Shown: positions 1-9,194, numbered from the stretch's first letter. The stretch is DNA of 64,000 bases from an uncultured Pseudomonadota bacterium (GCA_902826775.1 CADEHE010000002.1:248001-312000), one strand, 5' to 3'. The notes: generated by a model from the letters alone, not told the origin. Made by a program: numbers and translations.

Positions 1-56
1 TTGGGCTGTAGCATGGGCCACTTGCTCCCTATACCCACCCTAGGTTACAAGTAGCA

Positions 57-94
57 GCCAATAGGCTGGGTAGTAAAACAAAGCCTCTATTGGC
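57..94 (-). terminator. Hairpin after the DUF4340 gene
   Basis: Imperfect inverted repeat, GCCAATAGGCT at 57-67 and AGCCTCTATTGGC at 82-94, with a single-base bulge and a 14-base loop. It lies just beyond the stop codon of the minus-strand gene that ends at 104, where an operon terminator is expected. No clear U-tract follows, so termination is inferred from position and stem only. The remaining bases 1-56 show nothing I can name. Confidence 0.4.
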
Positions 95-103
95 AGTATA
101 GGC

Positions 104-1294
104 TCAGTTTGGCCCAGGCAAGGTTAGTCCTGGCGGTGCGCCAGCGCCGGGGCCCGCTGGCCGATTCTTGTCTGCTTTGAGTTGGGCGCGCGCGCGTAAC
201 ATCGACTCCAGCTTCCATCCAGGCACCAGGAAAGTCCAATCCTTCAACCCACGCTCGCGCTTCAAGCGCGCCTCTAAGTCCGCCGACTGCTTCTTGAACG
301 CCTCATCCAACTTGGCTTTATCTTCCGGCTTTTCGCTGGCGCCAGCCACACGCTCCTTGGGCGGCTCTCCCGTCAACGCGACGCGCACATAGCGCAGATC
401 GTCTTTTTTGCCGCCGATATGCATGGTGTAGGTGAGGTTGTCGAAGCTCTGCGCGGTGACCACGATCGGCTTGGCCATGCCGGTGACATCGTCTCCCGCA
501 CCGATGACGACATCCTGCATCAGCATCGACTCGAGCGCTCCAGCGACTTGGTTGCCGTTCACCGAATCGAAATCCGCAGGGCTGCTCGCCCCTTCCAGCC
601 GCCAAAAATCATCGGCATTGGCGCGCGTGATGGTCCAGGTATGAGCGCTGTCTTCGCCAACGATCGCGACAGACTTCAACCGCTCGGCTTTAAAGAAATC
701 CTTCTGCAACCATGATTCCGGCTTTGCGCTCGCCATGGCGAGTGTATCGCCGACGACCACCACGCTCTGTGCGGCCTCTAACGCGGGCACATCTTTGCCG
801 ACGATGACAAAACGCCCGATGGGATAGCTTGGCGTGCCAGCGGCGCCGCCGCGCATAAATTCCTTGCCAAGCAACAACACCGCCAGCGGCTTGCCTGCCT
901 TGTCGCTCAACGCAACCAGAGTGGCGGATTTGTCGCCCTTTCCGGGTGCCACCAACTCCAGCCTAGCGCGCTGCTCGGGCGTAATGGCCTCCACCTGCAG
1001 GATCTTCATCTCACGCAGCTGAATGAGCAGTTCACTAAAATTCTTGAAGTCAGCCGGGTAGTCATTGCGCTCTTGCACCCGCCAGGTGCCGTCCTTGTTG
1101 GCGAGGGTCGCCGAAGTTGTGCCGGAAGTGAACTTGGCGTGCGCGACGCTGTTGACATCGAGATCGAGCAAGTTTTGCCCGATACGGCCGGTGGCGTCCT
1201 GCCAGCCAACTTGCTCGCGCTTCATCATGGTGAACGTCGCCACGCCCAGCGCCAGCACCGCCACCAGCAAGATCAGAAATTGTTTGCGATTCAT
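104..1294 (-). CDS. DUF4340 domain protein of a GldG-type ABC module
   Basis: 396 residues. An N-terminal hydrophobic segment (about residues 5-24) acts as a membrane anchor or uncleaved signal, followed by a periplasmic region with the repeated beta-rich pattern of DUF4340 proteins (DGTWRV near residue 70, ITRANADDFWRL near 225). The last 60 residues are charged, then Pro/Gly-rich. It is the last gene of a four-gene minus-strand operon and its ATG overlaps the stop of the GldG-like gene by four bases (ATGA, 1291-1294), implying translational coupling. DUF4340 proteins commonly sit next to GldG-like and ABC-2 permease genes; their biochemical role is unknown. Family assignment is good; function is inferred only from the operon. 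Confidence 0.82.
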   Translation of the reverse strand: MNRKQFLILLVAVLALGVATFTMMKREQVGWQDATGRIGQNLLDLDVNSVAHAKFTSGTTSATLANKDGTWRVQERNDYPADFKNFSELLIQLREMKILQVEAITPEQRARLELVAPGKGDKSATLVALSDKAGKPLAVLLLGKEFMRGGAAGTPSYPIGRFVIVGKDVPALEAAQSVVVVGDTLAMASAKPESWLQKDFFKAERLKSVAIVGEDSAHTWTITRANADDFWRLEGASSPADFDSVNGNQVAGALESMLMQDVVIGAGDDVTGMAKPIVVTAQSFDNLTYTMHIGGKKDDLRYVRVALTGEPPKERVAGASEKPEDKAKLDEAFKKQSADLEARLKRERGLKDWTFLVPGWKLESMLRARAQLKADKNRPAGPGAGAPPGLTLPGPN

Positions 1295-3180
1295 CGTGCC
1301 GCCACCCGTCTTCTCTTAACCCAAGCCAGCGCGACGCCGGCCAGCGCCACCAACAGCGGCATCGCAACGATATTGAGCACTTTGGTGCGCGTTTCCAATC
1401 GGTCAGTTTCCACGCGCAAGGTCTTACGCAGTTGCTTCAAGCGCTGGCGTGTATCGACTTGCTCTTTGCGGAACTTCTCCAGTTCAGCTTTCTGCTCGGG
1501 CGAGACAATAAACTGCTGGCCTTCGCCCTTGCTCTTCTGCAACTCATTAATGCGTTGCTGCGTCTGCTGCAGACTCTGCTCCAACTTCTGAATCTCGCCA
1601 ATATAGCTCTGCTGCGCGCGCGCCTGCATGTCCATGACCACCGACAGCGGCCGGAACTGCCCGACTCGGCTACGCAAGCCGATTAGATTCTCGTCGCCGC
1701 CGAACAAATCGACAAACCCTTGCAGCATGGCGATATTGCCGTTCTTCGGCACCAGCACGCGCTGGCCGCTCAAGTCTTGCATCACCTGCACGCTCGCTTG
1801 GTCAGCAAGCATGTCGGCATCGGCAATCAATACCACGGTGTTGTCCTTGGCTGATTCTTTCAGGTGCGGACGGTCCTTGCTCTTGTCGGCCGCCGGATCT
1901 TCATCCGGGTTGTTCGGATCCGCCTTCACTTCGGGTTTGCCGTCGGGGAAGGCTGTCTTGAACTTGCCGGAGAGCTTGACCGCCACCGGATAGACTTTGG
2001 TGCCGCCAACCGCGACGATGTGCTGACTGGCCGGTTGCGTAGCTTGCATCGCATCCTTCAGCTCGCCTTGAACCGAGGTGCGCGCCAGCACGGTCTGGGT
2101 CAGCCCCGCAGCAGGCTTGCCGCCGAACGCGCCGGCAAACGGCATCACCAGCGTGCCGACTTGACTCATGATCAAGTCTTTGGCGTCGAGCGTTTCTTCA
2201 CCTTGCAAGAACAACACTGTCGGCGTCGACTGCTGCCCAGCGCGCCCCATCAAGCGCAAGTCGGCGACCACTTTCTGCTTCTCAAGCGTGACGCCCCAAT
2301 TGGTCAACAAGGCATCGAGATTTGATTGGCCGCCGTTCATCGGCATCGGATTGTTCGGCGTTCGTATCTGGTCGAAGTACGCGTAAGGGTCCAGAAACGC
2401 GATCAACTTGCCCCCGCGCAGCACGAATTGATCGATCGCGTACTGCGCCACATCCTTGACGTCGCGCGGATGCAGCACGATCAACACCTTGATGTCGTCG
2501 TCGATGTGCTGCGCGCTGAGCGGCAACTGACGCACGCTATAGTCGCGGCGCAACTCATCGAGAAACGCCCAGGCGGGGGTGGGTTGCTGGCCGAGTTGCG
2601 GCATGCCTTGGCTGCCGAACACGGGCAACGCGCTCATCAAACCGACCGACGGTTTTTCCGGTTTGATGACTTGCGTGATGGCGCGCGTCACGTCGTACTC
2701 GAGCAATGTTTCGCGCTCGGGATTCAAGAACGATAGCGTCGCCTTGCGATCGAGCTGGCTCACTGCCAGACCGAGGTAAACGCGCTCGCCGCTTTGCAGA
2801 ACTTGTGGCTCGACACCGTCCAACCCCGCGGAATCTTCCGCATCCGAATCCGGGGCGGGGTCGAATTTCTCGACGATGACCTTGCCTTTTCCGTACTGCT
2901 TGAATTCCGACAGCATGTCTTCCACATGCTTGGCGTAGGACTTTAGCGCCACCGGCATCGCTTGCTCCGAACGGCTCGCGTAATAGCGAACCTTGATCGG
3001 CGACGGCAGCCCCGCCAACACTTTTTTGGTGCCTTCGGACAGTGTATAGACTCCACCGTGCGTCAAGTCCACGCGCATGCGCGCCATGCCGGCCAGATAG
3101 TTGACCGCCAGCAAGATCAGCAGCAGAAAAATGACGCCGCCGATGGAGTAAAGAAAGCTCTCGAATGATTTATTTTTCAT
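1291..3180 (-). CDS. GldG-family ABC transporter auxiliary protein
   Basis: 629 residues. A transmembrane segment at about 12-32, a large extracytoplasmic region typical of the GldG/ABC_transp_aux family (ARMRVDLTHGGVYTLSEGT near the start, then VLIVLHPRDV and GGKLIAFLDPYAYFD in the middle), a coiled coil at about 525-595 rich in Gln, Glu and Lys, and a C-terminal transmembrane helix ending in a basic tail. The ATG is preceded by GGAGG at a good distance. It lies 24 bases after the permease stop and overlaps the DUF4340 start. In Bacteroidota, GldG pairs with GldF and GldA in gliding; proteobacterial copies are of unknown role, so a gliding function should not be assumed. Confidence 0.87.
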   Translation of the reverse strand: MKNKSFESFLYSIGGVIFLLLILLAVNYLAGMARMRVDLTHGGVYTLSEGTKKVLAGLPSPIKVRYYASRSEQAMPVALKSYAKHVEDMLSEFKQYGKGKVIVEKFDPAPDSDAEDSAGLDGVEPQVLQSGERVYLGLAVSQLDRKATLSFLNPERETLLEYDVTRAITQVIKPEKPSVGLMSALPVFGSQGMPQLGQQPTPAWAFLDELRRDYSVRQLPLSAQHIDDDIKVLIVLHPRDVKDVAQYAIDQFVLRGGKLIAFLDPYAYFDQIRTPNNPMPMNGGQSNLDALLTNWGVTLEKQKVVADLRLMGRAGQQSTPTVLFLQGEETLDAKDLIMSQVGTLVMPFAGAFGGKPAAGLTQTVLARTSVQGELKDAMQATQPASQHIVAVGGTKVYPVAVKLSGKFKTAFPDGKPEVKADPNNPDEDPAADKSKDRPHLKESAKDNTVVLIADADMLADQASVQVMQDLSGQRVLVPKNGNIAMLQGFVDLFGGDENLIGLRSRVGQFRPLSVVMDMQARAQQSYIGEIQKLEQSLQQTQQRINELQKSKGEGQQFIVSPEQKAELEKFRKEQVDTRQRLKQLRKTLRVETDRLETRTKVLNIVAMPLLVALAGVALAWVKRRRVAAR

Positions 3181-3204
3181 GGACTGTGCCTCCGTGCTTT
3201 CCGC

Positions 3205-3963
3205 TTAACCGCCGCGATGCGCGCGGATAATGACGCCGGTGGTAAATAACGCGAACGCCATCACCGACACAAAAAACACAACATCGCGCAATTCGATCAG
3301 TCCCTTCTGCGAAAACGGATCGAAGTGAGTGATGGTGCTGAACGAGGCGACCGTATCGACCGCGCCAGGACTGAGCCAACGGGCGATGAAATCGGTCACG
3401 GCCGAGTAGCCCGCCATCATCATCAAGAAGCACACCACCACCGCGAGGATGAAGGCGATGACTTGGTTGCGTGTGAGCGCCGAGGTCATGCACGTGATGG
3501 CCAGATAAGCGCCGGCCAAGAGCAAGCTGCCAACGTAGCCGGCGATGATCGCGCCATTGTCCGGATCACCCAAGTAGTTCACCGTGATCCAGATCGGGAA
3601 AGTTAGCGCCAGCGCGATAGCCAGGAACGCCCAGGACGCCAGGAACTTGCCGAGGATTGCCTGCCACGGCGTAACCGGCAGCGTCAGCAGCAGTTCGATC
3701 GTGCCTTGCCGCCGTTCTTCAGACCACAGGCGCATACCGATCGCCGGCACCAGGAACAAATACAGCCACGGGTGCCAGTAAAAGAAGCCGCGCAGCGATG
3801 CTTCGCTCGCTTCAAAGAAATTTGCGACATTGAAAGTAAAGAAACCGGTCAGCAACAAAAAGATCACAATGAACACGTATGCAACCGGTGAAGCAAAGTA
3901 GCCCGCCAGTTCGCGCTTGGCGATAGCCATGACGTTGCTCCATGCGCTGTTGGCGGGGCTCAT
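3205..3963 (-). CDS. ABC-2 type transporter permease (GldF-like)
   Basis: 252 residues with about six hydrophobic helices and the ABC-2 permease pattern: an N-terminal AKRELAGYFASPVAYVFI segment, then RLWSEERRQGTIELLLTLPV with the conserved E-R-x-x-G-T-x-E-x-L-L-x-x-P signature at about residues 83-97. The start overlaps the stop of the ATPase gene by four bases (3960-3963). It should form the membrane part of the transporter with the upstream ATPase and the GldG-like protein. The substrate cannot be deduced. Confidence 0.88.
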   Translation of the reverse strand: MSPANSAWSNVMAIAKRELAGYFASPVAYVFIVIFLLLTGFFTFNVANFFEASEASLRGFFYWHPWLYLFLVPAIGMRLWSEERRQGTIELLLTLPVTPWQAILGKFLASWAFLAIALALTFPIWITVNYLGDPDNGAIIAGYVGSLLLAGAYLAITCMTSALTRNQVIAFILAVVVCFLMMMAGYSAVTDFIARWLSPGAVDTVASFSTITHFDPFSQKGLIELRDVVFFVSVMAFALFTTGVIIRAHRGG

Positions 3964-4934
3964 GCGTTCACCCCTGCGGCTGCTCGCTTGACGGTATCCG
4001 GCATGGTGATCCGGCGGAAAACTTCATCCAAACGACCCTCCTCCACTCGCATTTCATTCACGCGCCAGCCTTGCGCGCGCGCCAACTCCGCGACGCCGAG
4101 CGCCAGGGCGCTGGCTTCGCTCGCGCGCGGAAATGCGCGCACGACAATCACGCCATCCTTCACGCTTATTGCTTGCGTTTGCTCCACCTGCGGCAGGCTC
4201 GCCAGTTTGTCGGTAATTGCCTGCGAGTTGGCGCCTTGCACGCTCAGGGTCACCGCGCCGGCGAGGTTAGATCGCGCCTTCAAGTCCTCCGGCGTGCCGT
4301 TGGCGACGATGACACCGCGATCGATGATGATCGCGCGCGTGCAGACGGATTCGACTTCTTCCAAGATGTGCGTCGAAAACACGATCGCTTTTTTCTCGCT
4401 CATGCGCTTAATTAAGCTGCGCACCTCGAATTTTTGATTCGGGTCCAGCCCGTCGGTCGGCTCATCCAGGATTAATACTTCCGGATCGTGCAACAGCGAC
4501 TGCGCCAAGCAAGTGCGGTGCTTGTAACCTTTCGACAGCGTGTCGACGCTCTGATTGACCACCGCATCCAAAAAACACATCTCGATCACGCCATTGACCG
4601 CGTTGCGCTTAGCGTGACCACGCAATCCGCGCACCTCAGCAGCGAAGCCGAGAAAACCGCGCACCGTCATGTCGCTATAAGAGGGCGCATTCTCCGGCAA
4701 ATAGCCGATCAAACGCTTGGCTTGAATCGGCTCCTCGACGACGTCGTGATTGCCGACCCGAATGGTGCCGGCGTCCGGCGGGTAAAAGCCGGTGATCATG
4801 CGCATGGTGGTGGATTTGCCCGCGCCGTTGGGGCCAAGGAATCCGAGCACCTCCCCACGCTCGACGTTAAACGAAATGTTGTTGACCGCGACCTTGGGGC
4901 CAAACGTCTTCCGCAAGTTCTCGACTTTGATCAT
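3960..4934 (-). CDS. ABC transporter ATP-binding protein (GldA-like)
   Basis: 324 residues from the ATG at 4934, chosen because the protein then begins with the canonical MIKVENLRKTFG and is preceded by a GCGAGGAC ribosome-binding site; a longer open frame to 5213 has low-complexity, non-family sequence. Walker A GPNGAGKST is at residues 34-42, Walker B and the D-loop are in VLILDEPTDGLDP, and the switch His is in FSTHILEEVE. The signature motif is LSKGY instead of LSGGQ, as in many ABC-2 export ATPases. The C-terminal 90 residues match the accessory domain of drug and polysaccharide export ATPases. First gene of the operon. Confidence 0.92.
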   Translation of the reverse strand: MIKVENLRKTFGPKVAVNNISFNVERGEVLGFLGPNGAGKSTTMRMITGFYPPDAGTIRVGNHDVVEEPIQAKRLIGYLPENAPSYSDMTVRGFLGFAAEVRGLRGHAKRNAVNGVIEMCFLDAVVNQSVDTLSKGYKHRTCLAQSLLHDPEVLILDEPTDGLDPNQKFEVRSLIKRMSEKKAIVFSTHILEEVESVCTRAIIIDRGVIVANGTPEDLKARSNLAGAVTLSVQGANSQAITDKLASLPQVEQTQAISVKDGVIVVRAFPRASEASALALGVAELARAQGWRVNEMRVEEGRLDEVFRRITMPDTVKRAAAGVNA

Positions 4935-5196
4935 GTCCTCGCTCTCGTAGTGGTATCGCAAACGCGCTTTGCTATGTCCGCCGGCGCCCTCGACCAGGCG
5001 GCAACCGAAATGCGCGTTTCGCTGCGGGGCTGGCGCACTCGCCCCAGCCTCACGGCGGCCGGCGCTGCGCTCGATTCTTGTTGGATGGGCACCGGTCGCG
5101 GGTCGCAATTCTAAAGGCTCATGACCGTGAAGGCCAGTAGAAGTTTCCTGCCGCCGCATGCAGCACGATGCTGAACGGCGATTATACTGTGCACTG

Positions 5197-5219
5197 GATA
5201 TCTCGAATACCAAGATATC
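5197..5219. promoter_or_regulatory. Perfect inverted repeat, candidate operator
   Basis: GATATCT (5197-5203), nine bases, then AGATATC (5213-5219): a perfect 7-base dyad in the 351-base gap (4935-5285) between the ABC operon start and the response-regulator stop. The surrounding sequence is AT-rich for this genome (ATTATACTGTGC just upstream), so it could hold the ABC operon promoter and an operator. The rest of the gap shows nothing else I can name. No known regulator is matched. Confidence 0.3.
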
Positions 5220-5285
5220 TACTGCTTTTCAACCTTATACTATTGATCTATCTGCCCAGTGCGGGCGTACTGCAAGTGCACATCG

Positions 5286-5990
5286 CTACCCTGTAGCTTC
5301 TAGCCGGTAACCCAGCCCGCGTACAGTGTGAATAAGGGGGCGCGCCCTGCCCTCGTCGATCTTTGCGCGCAAACGGCGTATGTAAACGTCGACGACGTTG
5401 GTGAGAGGGTCTTCGTTGCTGCCCCACACGTTGGCTAGAATGCGCTCGCGGCTAAACAGCCTGCCGGGCGCTGCCATAAACAGCTCCAACAGCGCGAGCT
5501 CTTTTGCCGTAAGCTCGATCGGCTCGCCCGCGCGGCTGGCACGCATGCTGGTGAGGTCGAGCTCGACATCTGCTACCGTTAACCGCGCACGGGCGGGAAG
5601 TTGCTCGCGCCCGCGCCGCGCCAGCGCCTCGATACGCGCCAGCAGTTCCTCGAATTCGAACGGTTTCACTAAATAGTCGTCTGCACCCATGCGCAACCCA
5701 CTGACGCGATCCTCCAGCGCGCCTAGAGCGGTGAGCATCAGGATCGGCAGATGAACCTTGGCCGCGCGCAAGGTTTGACACACCTCGAGACCGTTCATCC
5801 CGGGCAGCATAACGTCCAACAGCATGACCGTGACCGCACCGCTCTCGGCCGCGCCGCGTGTGATCTCTTGCGCCAGCGCCACGCCGTCCGAGCCGGTGCG
5901 CGCTAGCTGCACATGATATCCCTCGGCGCGCAAGCCACGTTCCAGAAAACCGGCGATGCGCTCGTCATCCTCGACGATCAGGACATTCAA
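5286..5990 (-). CDS. OmpR/PhoB-family response regulator
   Basis: 234 residues. The start is taken as TTG at 5990: it overlaps the kinase stop as TTGA, has GGTGGAGA seven bases upstream, and gives the standard receiver beginning (NVLIVEDDERIAGFLERGL). The acidic pocket is in VEDDE, the phospho-acceptor Asp in MLLDVMLPGMNG, the conserved Lys in YLVKPFEFEEL. The winged-helix trans_reg_C domain (about 135-232) ends in the typical VRGLGYRLE. There is no ATG start in frame near the domain boundary. Co-transcribed with the kinase; it probably autoregulates and may act on the divergent exported genes at 7.8-9.2 kb through the dyad at 7724-7749 (inference). Confidence 0.92.
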   Translation of the reverse strand: MNVLIVEDDERIAGFLERGLRAEGYHVQLARTGSDGVALAQEITRGAAESGAVTVMLLDVMLPGMNGLEVCQTLRAAKVHLPILMLTALGALEDRVSGLRMGADDYLVKPFEFEELLARIEALARRGREQLPARARLTVADVELDLTSMRASRAGEPIELTAKELALLELFMAAPGRLFSRERILANVWGSNEDPLTNVVDVYIRRLRAKIDEGRARPLIHTVRGLGYRLEATG

Positions 5991-7606
5991 GAAGCCGTCT
6001 CCACCTCCGCTGGCGACGGCAGCAAAGGCAGGCGCACCGTTACCGTAGTGCCGACACCGGGCTCGCTCTTGATCCCTATGTCTCCGCTGTGCGCCTTCGC
6101 CAGCCATTTCGCGATCGACAGACCCAAGCCAGAGCCGTCGGCACGATGCAATCGCGCCGACGCGCCGCGAAAGTTGCGCTCGAACACGTGCGCCAACTCT
6201 GCCGCCGGGATACCGATGCCACGGTCAGCGATGCGCACCTCGCATTGCGGCACGCCCTCGCTATTCGACGAGCGGCTGACTTCCACACTTACTTCGCCGC
6301 CGGGGCGCGAGTAGCGCACGGCGTTGTCGAGCAAAGCAAGTAACAGTTGACGCAAGCGCTGCCCGTCGCCAAGTATCGGCAGAGGGTGCTCCAACGGCAG
6401 GGCGCGCACCTGCACCCCACGCTCATGCGCTAACACCTGAGCCTGCTCGATCGCCTGTGCGATGGAATCGGCCAAGTTGAGCGGCTGCCGCTTTAACGAC
6501 AGCGAATCGGTGTCGCTGCGCGTCATGCTCAGCAGATCGTCTATAACCAAGCCCAGTTGACGCGCGGAATCGACGATGCGCTGCAGCGCAGTCTTGTACT
6601 CCTCTGCCTCGCGCGTATTGCCGCGCAAGGCGATTTCCGCTTCGCCGCGGATCACCGTGGTCGGCGTGCGCAATTCGTGGCTGATGTCAGCGAACAGTTG
6701 GCGCCGCCGTAAGTCCATCTGCTGCATTGCCTCAAGCGCGGACTGCAGCTCGGCGGTGCGGGCGTTAACCAGTTCTTCTAGCTCGTGCCGGGCTTTCGCC
6801 TCACGCCTCCGGTGATCGGAGAGTTCGCCGGCCATGGCGTTCATGCTGCGCGCCACAGCGGAAAATTCGTCGGAACCGGCGGCTTCGATGCGATGATGCA
6901 GCTCGCCGCGCTGCAGTGCGAGCGCGCCCTGGCTGAGGCCATCCAAAGGCTGCCGTAGGGCCCGGGCGAAGTAGAAACCGATGAAGGTGGAAGCGATTGC
7001 GAGCGTCGCCGCCACACCAAGCCAGAATCCGCGCATCCAGCGCAACGCCGCATCCGCCGCCGCCCGCTCGCGTGCCATCGCCGCGGACTCGCGCGCGATG
7101 CCCTCGCCAATCAATTCGCGCATGTCGCGGCCCTGGGAAACATCGAAGACATCCGATAGGGCATTCCATGCCGCGCGCGCGTCGGTCCCCGGCTTGAGAG
7201 GTGCTGCCGCGGCAACGGTCTGTGTCAGTCGCTGCAGATTGCCCTCCAGCACTGCCAGACTATCTTGCCGGCGCACATGCTCCAATCGGGTCGCGGCGCT
7301 ATCGTCGAGCGCGACCGCGCGTTCCGATAGCGCCTGCAGCCGCTGCAATGTGGCGCGCATCTGCGACTGCAAATCGTCGCGCTGCGCCAAGTCGGCGCCG
7401 GGACCGAACTGCACCTGAGCCACCCAAGTGCGCAGCCGCTGCTTCGCCGCCGATAGCTCCACGTAGCCGACGTGCAGGTCGCTGGCGACACGGCCGCGCT
7501 GCACATGGCGCTCCGCCACGCCCAACGCCCACACTGCCAACATACCCTCCAATACCGCGGCGGCAGCCAGCAGCAAGAGCGCGATGCTTAAGCGTCTACG
7601 GAACAT
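5987..7606 (-). CDS. Sensor histidine kinase with HAMP domain
   Basis: 539 residues. TM1 at about 6-29, a periplasmic alpha-helical sensor of about 160 residues (CHASE3/four-helix style, rich in Ala, Arg, Gln), TM2 at about 193-213, HAMP (FARALRQPLDGLSQGALAL) and a coiled coil at 262-298. The HisKA box is FADISHELRTP with the phosphorylated His at 310, followed by HATPase_c with N (LLALLDNAVRYS), G1 (IADRGIGIP) and G2 (GSGLGLSIAK) boxes. It partners the response regulator that overlaps its stop codon. The ligand is unknown; the sensor resembles chemoreceptor-type helical bundles more than PAS domains. Confidence 0.92.
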   Translation of the reverse strand: MFRRRLSIALLLLAAAAVLEGMLAVWALGVAERHVQRGRVASDLHVGYVELSAAKQRLRTWVAQVQFGPGADLAQRDDLQSQMRATLQRLQALSERAVALDDSAATRLEHVRRQDSLAVLEGNLQRLTQTVAAAAPLKPGTDARAAWNALSDVFDVSQGRDMRELIGEGIARESAAMARERAAADAALRWMRGFWLGVAATLAIASTFIGFYFARALRQPLDGLSQGALALQRGELHHRIEAAGSDEFSAVARSMNAMAGELSDHRRREAKARHELEELVNARTAELQSALEAMQQMDLRRRQLFADISHELRTPTTVIRGEAEIALRGNTREAEEYKTALQRIVDSARQLGLVIDDLLSMTRSDTDSLSLKRQPLNLADSIAQAIEQAQVLAHERGVQVRALPLEHPLPILGDGQRLRQLLLALLDNAVRYSRPGGEVSVEVSRSSNSEGVPQCEVRIADRGIGIPAAELAHVFERNFRGASARLHRADGSGLGLSIAKWLAKAHSGDIGIKSEPGVGTTVTVRLPLLPSPAEVETAS

Positions 7607-7723
7607 TAATCAAGTATATATTTTGCACGCGCTCATGGTGCTGAATCGAACATGAACGCCAGATGAATTTCGCGGCAAGTGCGCCCCGGCAGCCGGCAGG
7701 GCTCCGGGCATTCATCGGAATTT

Positions 7724-7749
7724 CATGATCTTGTCAGTTGAAGATCATG
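7724..7749. promoter_or_regulatory. Dyad between kinase and divergent gene, candidate operator
   Basis: CATGATCTT (7724-7732), eight bases, AAGATCATG (7741-7749): a perfect 9-base inverted repeat in the 220-base divergent region between the histidine kinase start (7606) and the exported protein start (7827). The position, about 80 bases upstream of the plus-strand ATG, fits a regulator binding site. Whether it binds the adjacent response regulator is not known; OmpR-family proteins more often use direct repeats. Confidence 0.4.
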
Positions 7750-7826
7750 CTCAGTTCAGCGCCGGTTTGTTTGCGGATGGTGAAATGCTCTCCAGTAGTT
7801 CCCTTAACACTAAAGGAGATCGTTAG

Positions 7827-8384
7827 ATGAAGCCATACCGTAGCGCAATCGCCGCCTCGCTGCTGTTAGCCGCCGTGTCCGCCACCGCCAACACGTCGGT
7901 CGTCAACAAAAGCATAACCGAGGCCGAGGTACTAGCCGCGCAGAAAGCGTGGGGCGATGCACTGGTCGCCATTTCGGACACTCACGAGAAACAAGGCCAT
8001 GCCGCCGCCAAAGACCTCGCCGGCAAGGTCATCGACTCGGCTTACGGCTATCAGTTCGGCCCAGTGCTGTTTAAGCCGACACTGACTGAAGTGCCGCAAA
8101 CCTTCCGCACCACGCGCGAAGGAGCGCTGGCTTACTTCGTCGGCGGCGACCCCAGCTTCCCGAAAGATAAGGGCTTTGCCCTAAAAGGCTGGAAGAGCGT
8201 CGAAATCAAAAACGCTGCGGTGTTCATCGCGGGCGACGTAGCAACGTCCATGGGCAACGTGATGATCACCGACAAAAACGGCAAGGTCACTACGGTCGAC
8301 AAGACGTGGAAGTTCTTGAAAGACGATAGCGGCAAGCTGCGCATCGTCGTGCACCATTCTTCGCTGCCATACGCCAGCAACTAA
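7827..8384 (+). CDS. Exported SnoaL/NTF2-like protein
   Basis: 185 residues with a Sec signal peptide (MKPYRSAIAASLLLAAVSATA, cleavage at about 21). The mature part starts with a helix (ITEAEVLAAQKAWGDALVAI) and ends with a cone-shaped NTF2-like strand pattern (GNVMITDKNGKVTTVDKTWKFLKDDSGKLRIVVHHSSLPY). Relatives I recall are sometimes named phosphoribosyl-AMP cyclohydrolase; nothing in the sequence supports that activity. Strong ribosome-binding site AAAGGAGAT eight bases before the ATG. Divergent from the two-component system and followed by a clear terminator at 8400-8433. Periplasmic binding or stress role possible; not determined. Confidence 0.75.
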   Translation: MKPYRSAIAASLLLAAVSATANTSVVNKSITEAEVLAAQKAWGDALVAISDTHEKQGHAAAKDLAGKVIDSAYGYQFGPVLFKPTLTEVPQTFRTTREGALAYFVGGDPSFPKDKGFALKGWKSVEIKNAAVFIAGDVATSMGNVMITDKNGKVTTVDKTWKFLKDDSGKLRIVVHHSSLPYASN

Positions 8385-8399
8385 TTCATCCCCCACTGC

Positions 8400-8442
8400 A
8401 ATGCCCGCCGCGGCGCCCCCCGTGGCGGGCATTGTGTTTATT
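8400..8442 (+). terminator. Rho-independent terminator
   Basis: AATGCCCGCC (8400-8409) pairs perfectly with GGCGGGCATT (8424-8433) around a 14-base loop, followed by GTGTTTATT. It lies 16 bases after the stop of the exported NTF2-like gene. An ATG at 8401 lies inside the stem and is therefore unlikely to be the start of the following gene. Confidence 0.8.
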
Positions 8443-8472
8443 CCGCAGTCGCCACTCAAGCTTGCTCTTCCC

Positions 8473-9162
8473 ATGAAACGAACAACAACTATGGCAAAAA
8501 GCGCCGTCGCCGCTCTATGCGCGATGTTCACCCACGCGGCGGCCGCTGCCACTGAAGACGACAATCGCCTCTGGTTCAACCTCAACGCGCAAGGCCCCTT
8601 GCCCGCCGCGAACTTCGGCTGGTACATGGAACTGCAGCCGCGCTGGCGTGATGACGCGCAAGAATTCGATCAAATGCTAATCCGGCCGGCGCTGTTCTAC
8701 AAGCTCACGGAGCGCGGCAGCTTGTGGTTCGGTTACGCGAACGTGAACACGCGCCGCGCGAGCGGAGGCAGCACCGAAGAGCACCGCTTGTGGCAACAGT
8801 TCACCTACAATCTCAAGCTACCCACGGTCTCGCTGCAGAGCCGGACGCGGCTCGAACAGCGCGATTTGGAAACGGGCGACGACCTCGGTCACCGCGTGCG
8901 TCAGCTCGTTCGTGTAACTCGGCCGCTCGCCAAGACGCCGAAGCTATCGTTCGTGGCGTGGAACGAACTATTCATCAACCTCAACGACACCGACTGGGGC
9001 GCCCGATCCGGCTTCGACCAGAACCGCCTGTTTCTCGGCATGGGCTACAACTTTTCCGCAAAAGTCCGCGCGGAAACCGGCTACCTGAATCAATACGTCC
9101 ATACCGCGACCGTCGAACGCCAAAATCACGTACTTTCAACAGTCCTGAGCCTAAACTTTTAG
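8473..9162 (+). CDS. DUF2490 family outer-membrane-like protein
   Basis: 229 residues from the ATG at 8473, selected because it gives a signal peptide directly (MKRTTTMAKSAVAALCAMF, Ala-rich cleavage region) and avoids the terminator stem upstream; the ATG at 8491 is an alternative and neither has a strong ribosome-binding site. The mature protein has alternating strands with aromatic girdle residues (FGWYMELQPRWR, LFYKLTERGSLWFGY, HRLWQQFTYNL, SRTRLEQRDLETG) and ends in VLSLNF, a terminal Phe typical of outer-membrane beta-barrels. This is the DUF2490 pattern, presumed to be a small barrel; ligand unknown. Confidence 0.8.
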   Translation: MKRTTTMAKSAVAALCAMFTHAAAAATEDDNRLWFNLNAQGPLPAANFGWYMELQPRWRDDAQEFDQMLIRPALFYKLTERGSLWFGYANVNTRRASGGSTEEHRLWQQFTYNLKLPTVSLQSRTRLEQRDLETGDDLGHRVRQLVRVTRPLAKTPKLSFVAWNELFINLNDTDWGARSGFDQNRLFLGMGYNFSAKVRAETGYLNQYVHTATVERQNHVLSTVLSLNF

Positions 9163-9194
9163 CCCAGCGAGAAGGAGCGGGCCACAGCTTGCGC

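Noticed and set aside
8401..8472. Upstream ATG (8401) as start of the DUF2490 gene
   Set aside because: It lies within the stem of a terminator of the preceding gene, and the extra residues precede a complete signal peptide.
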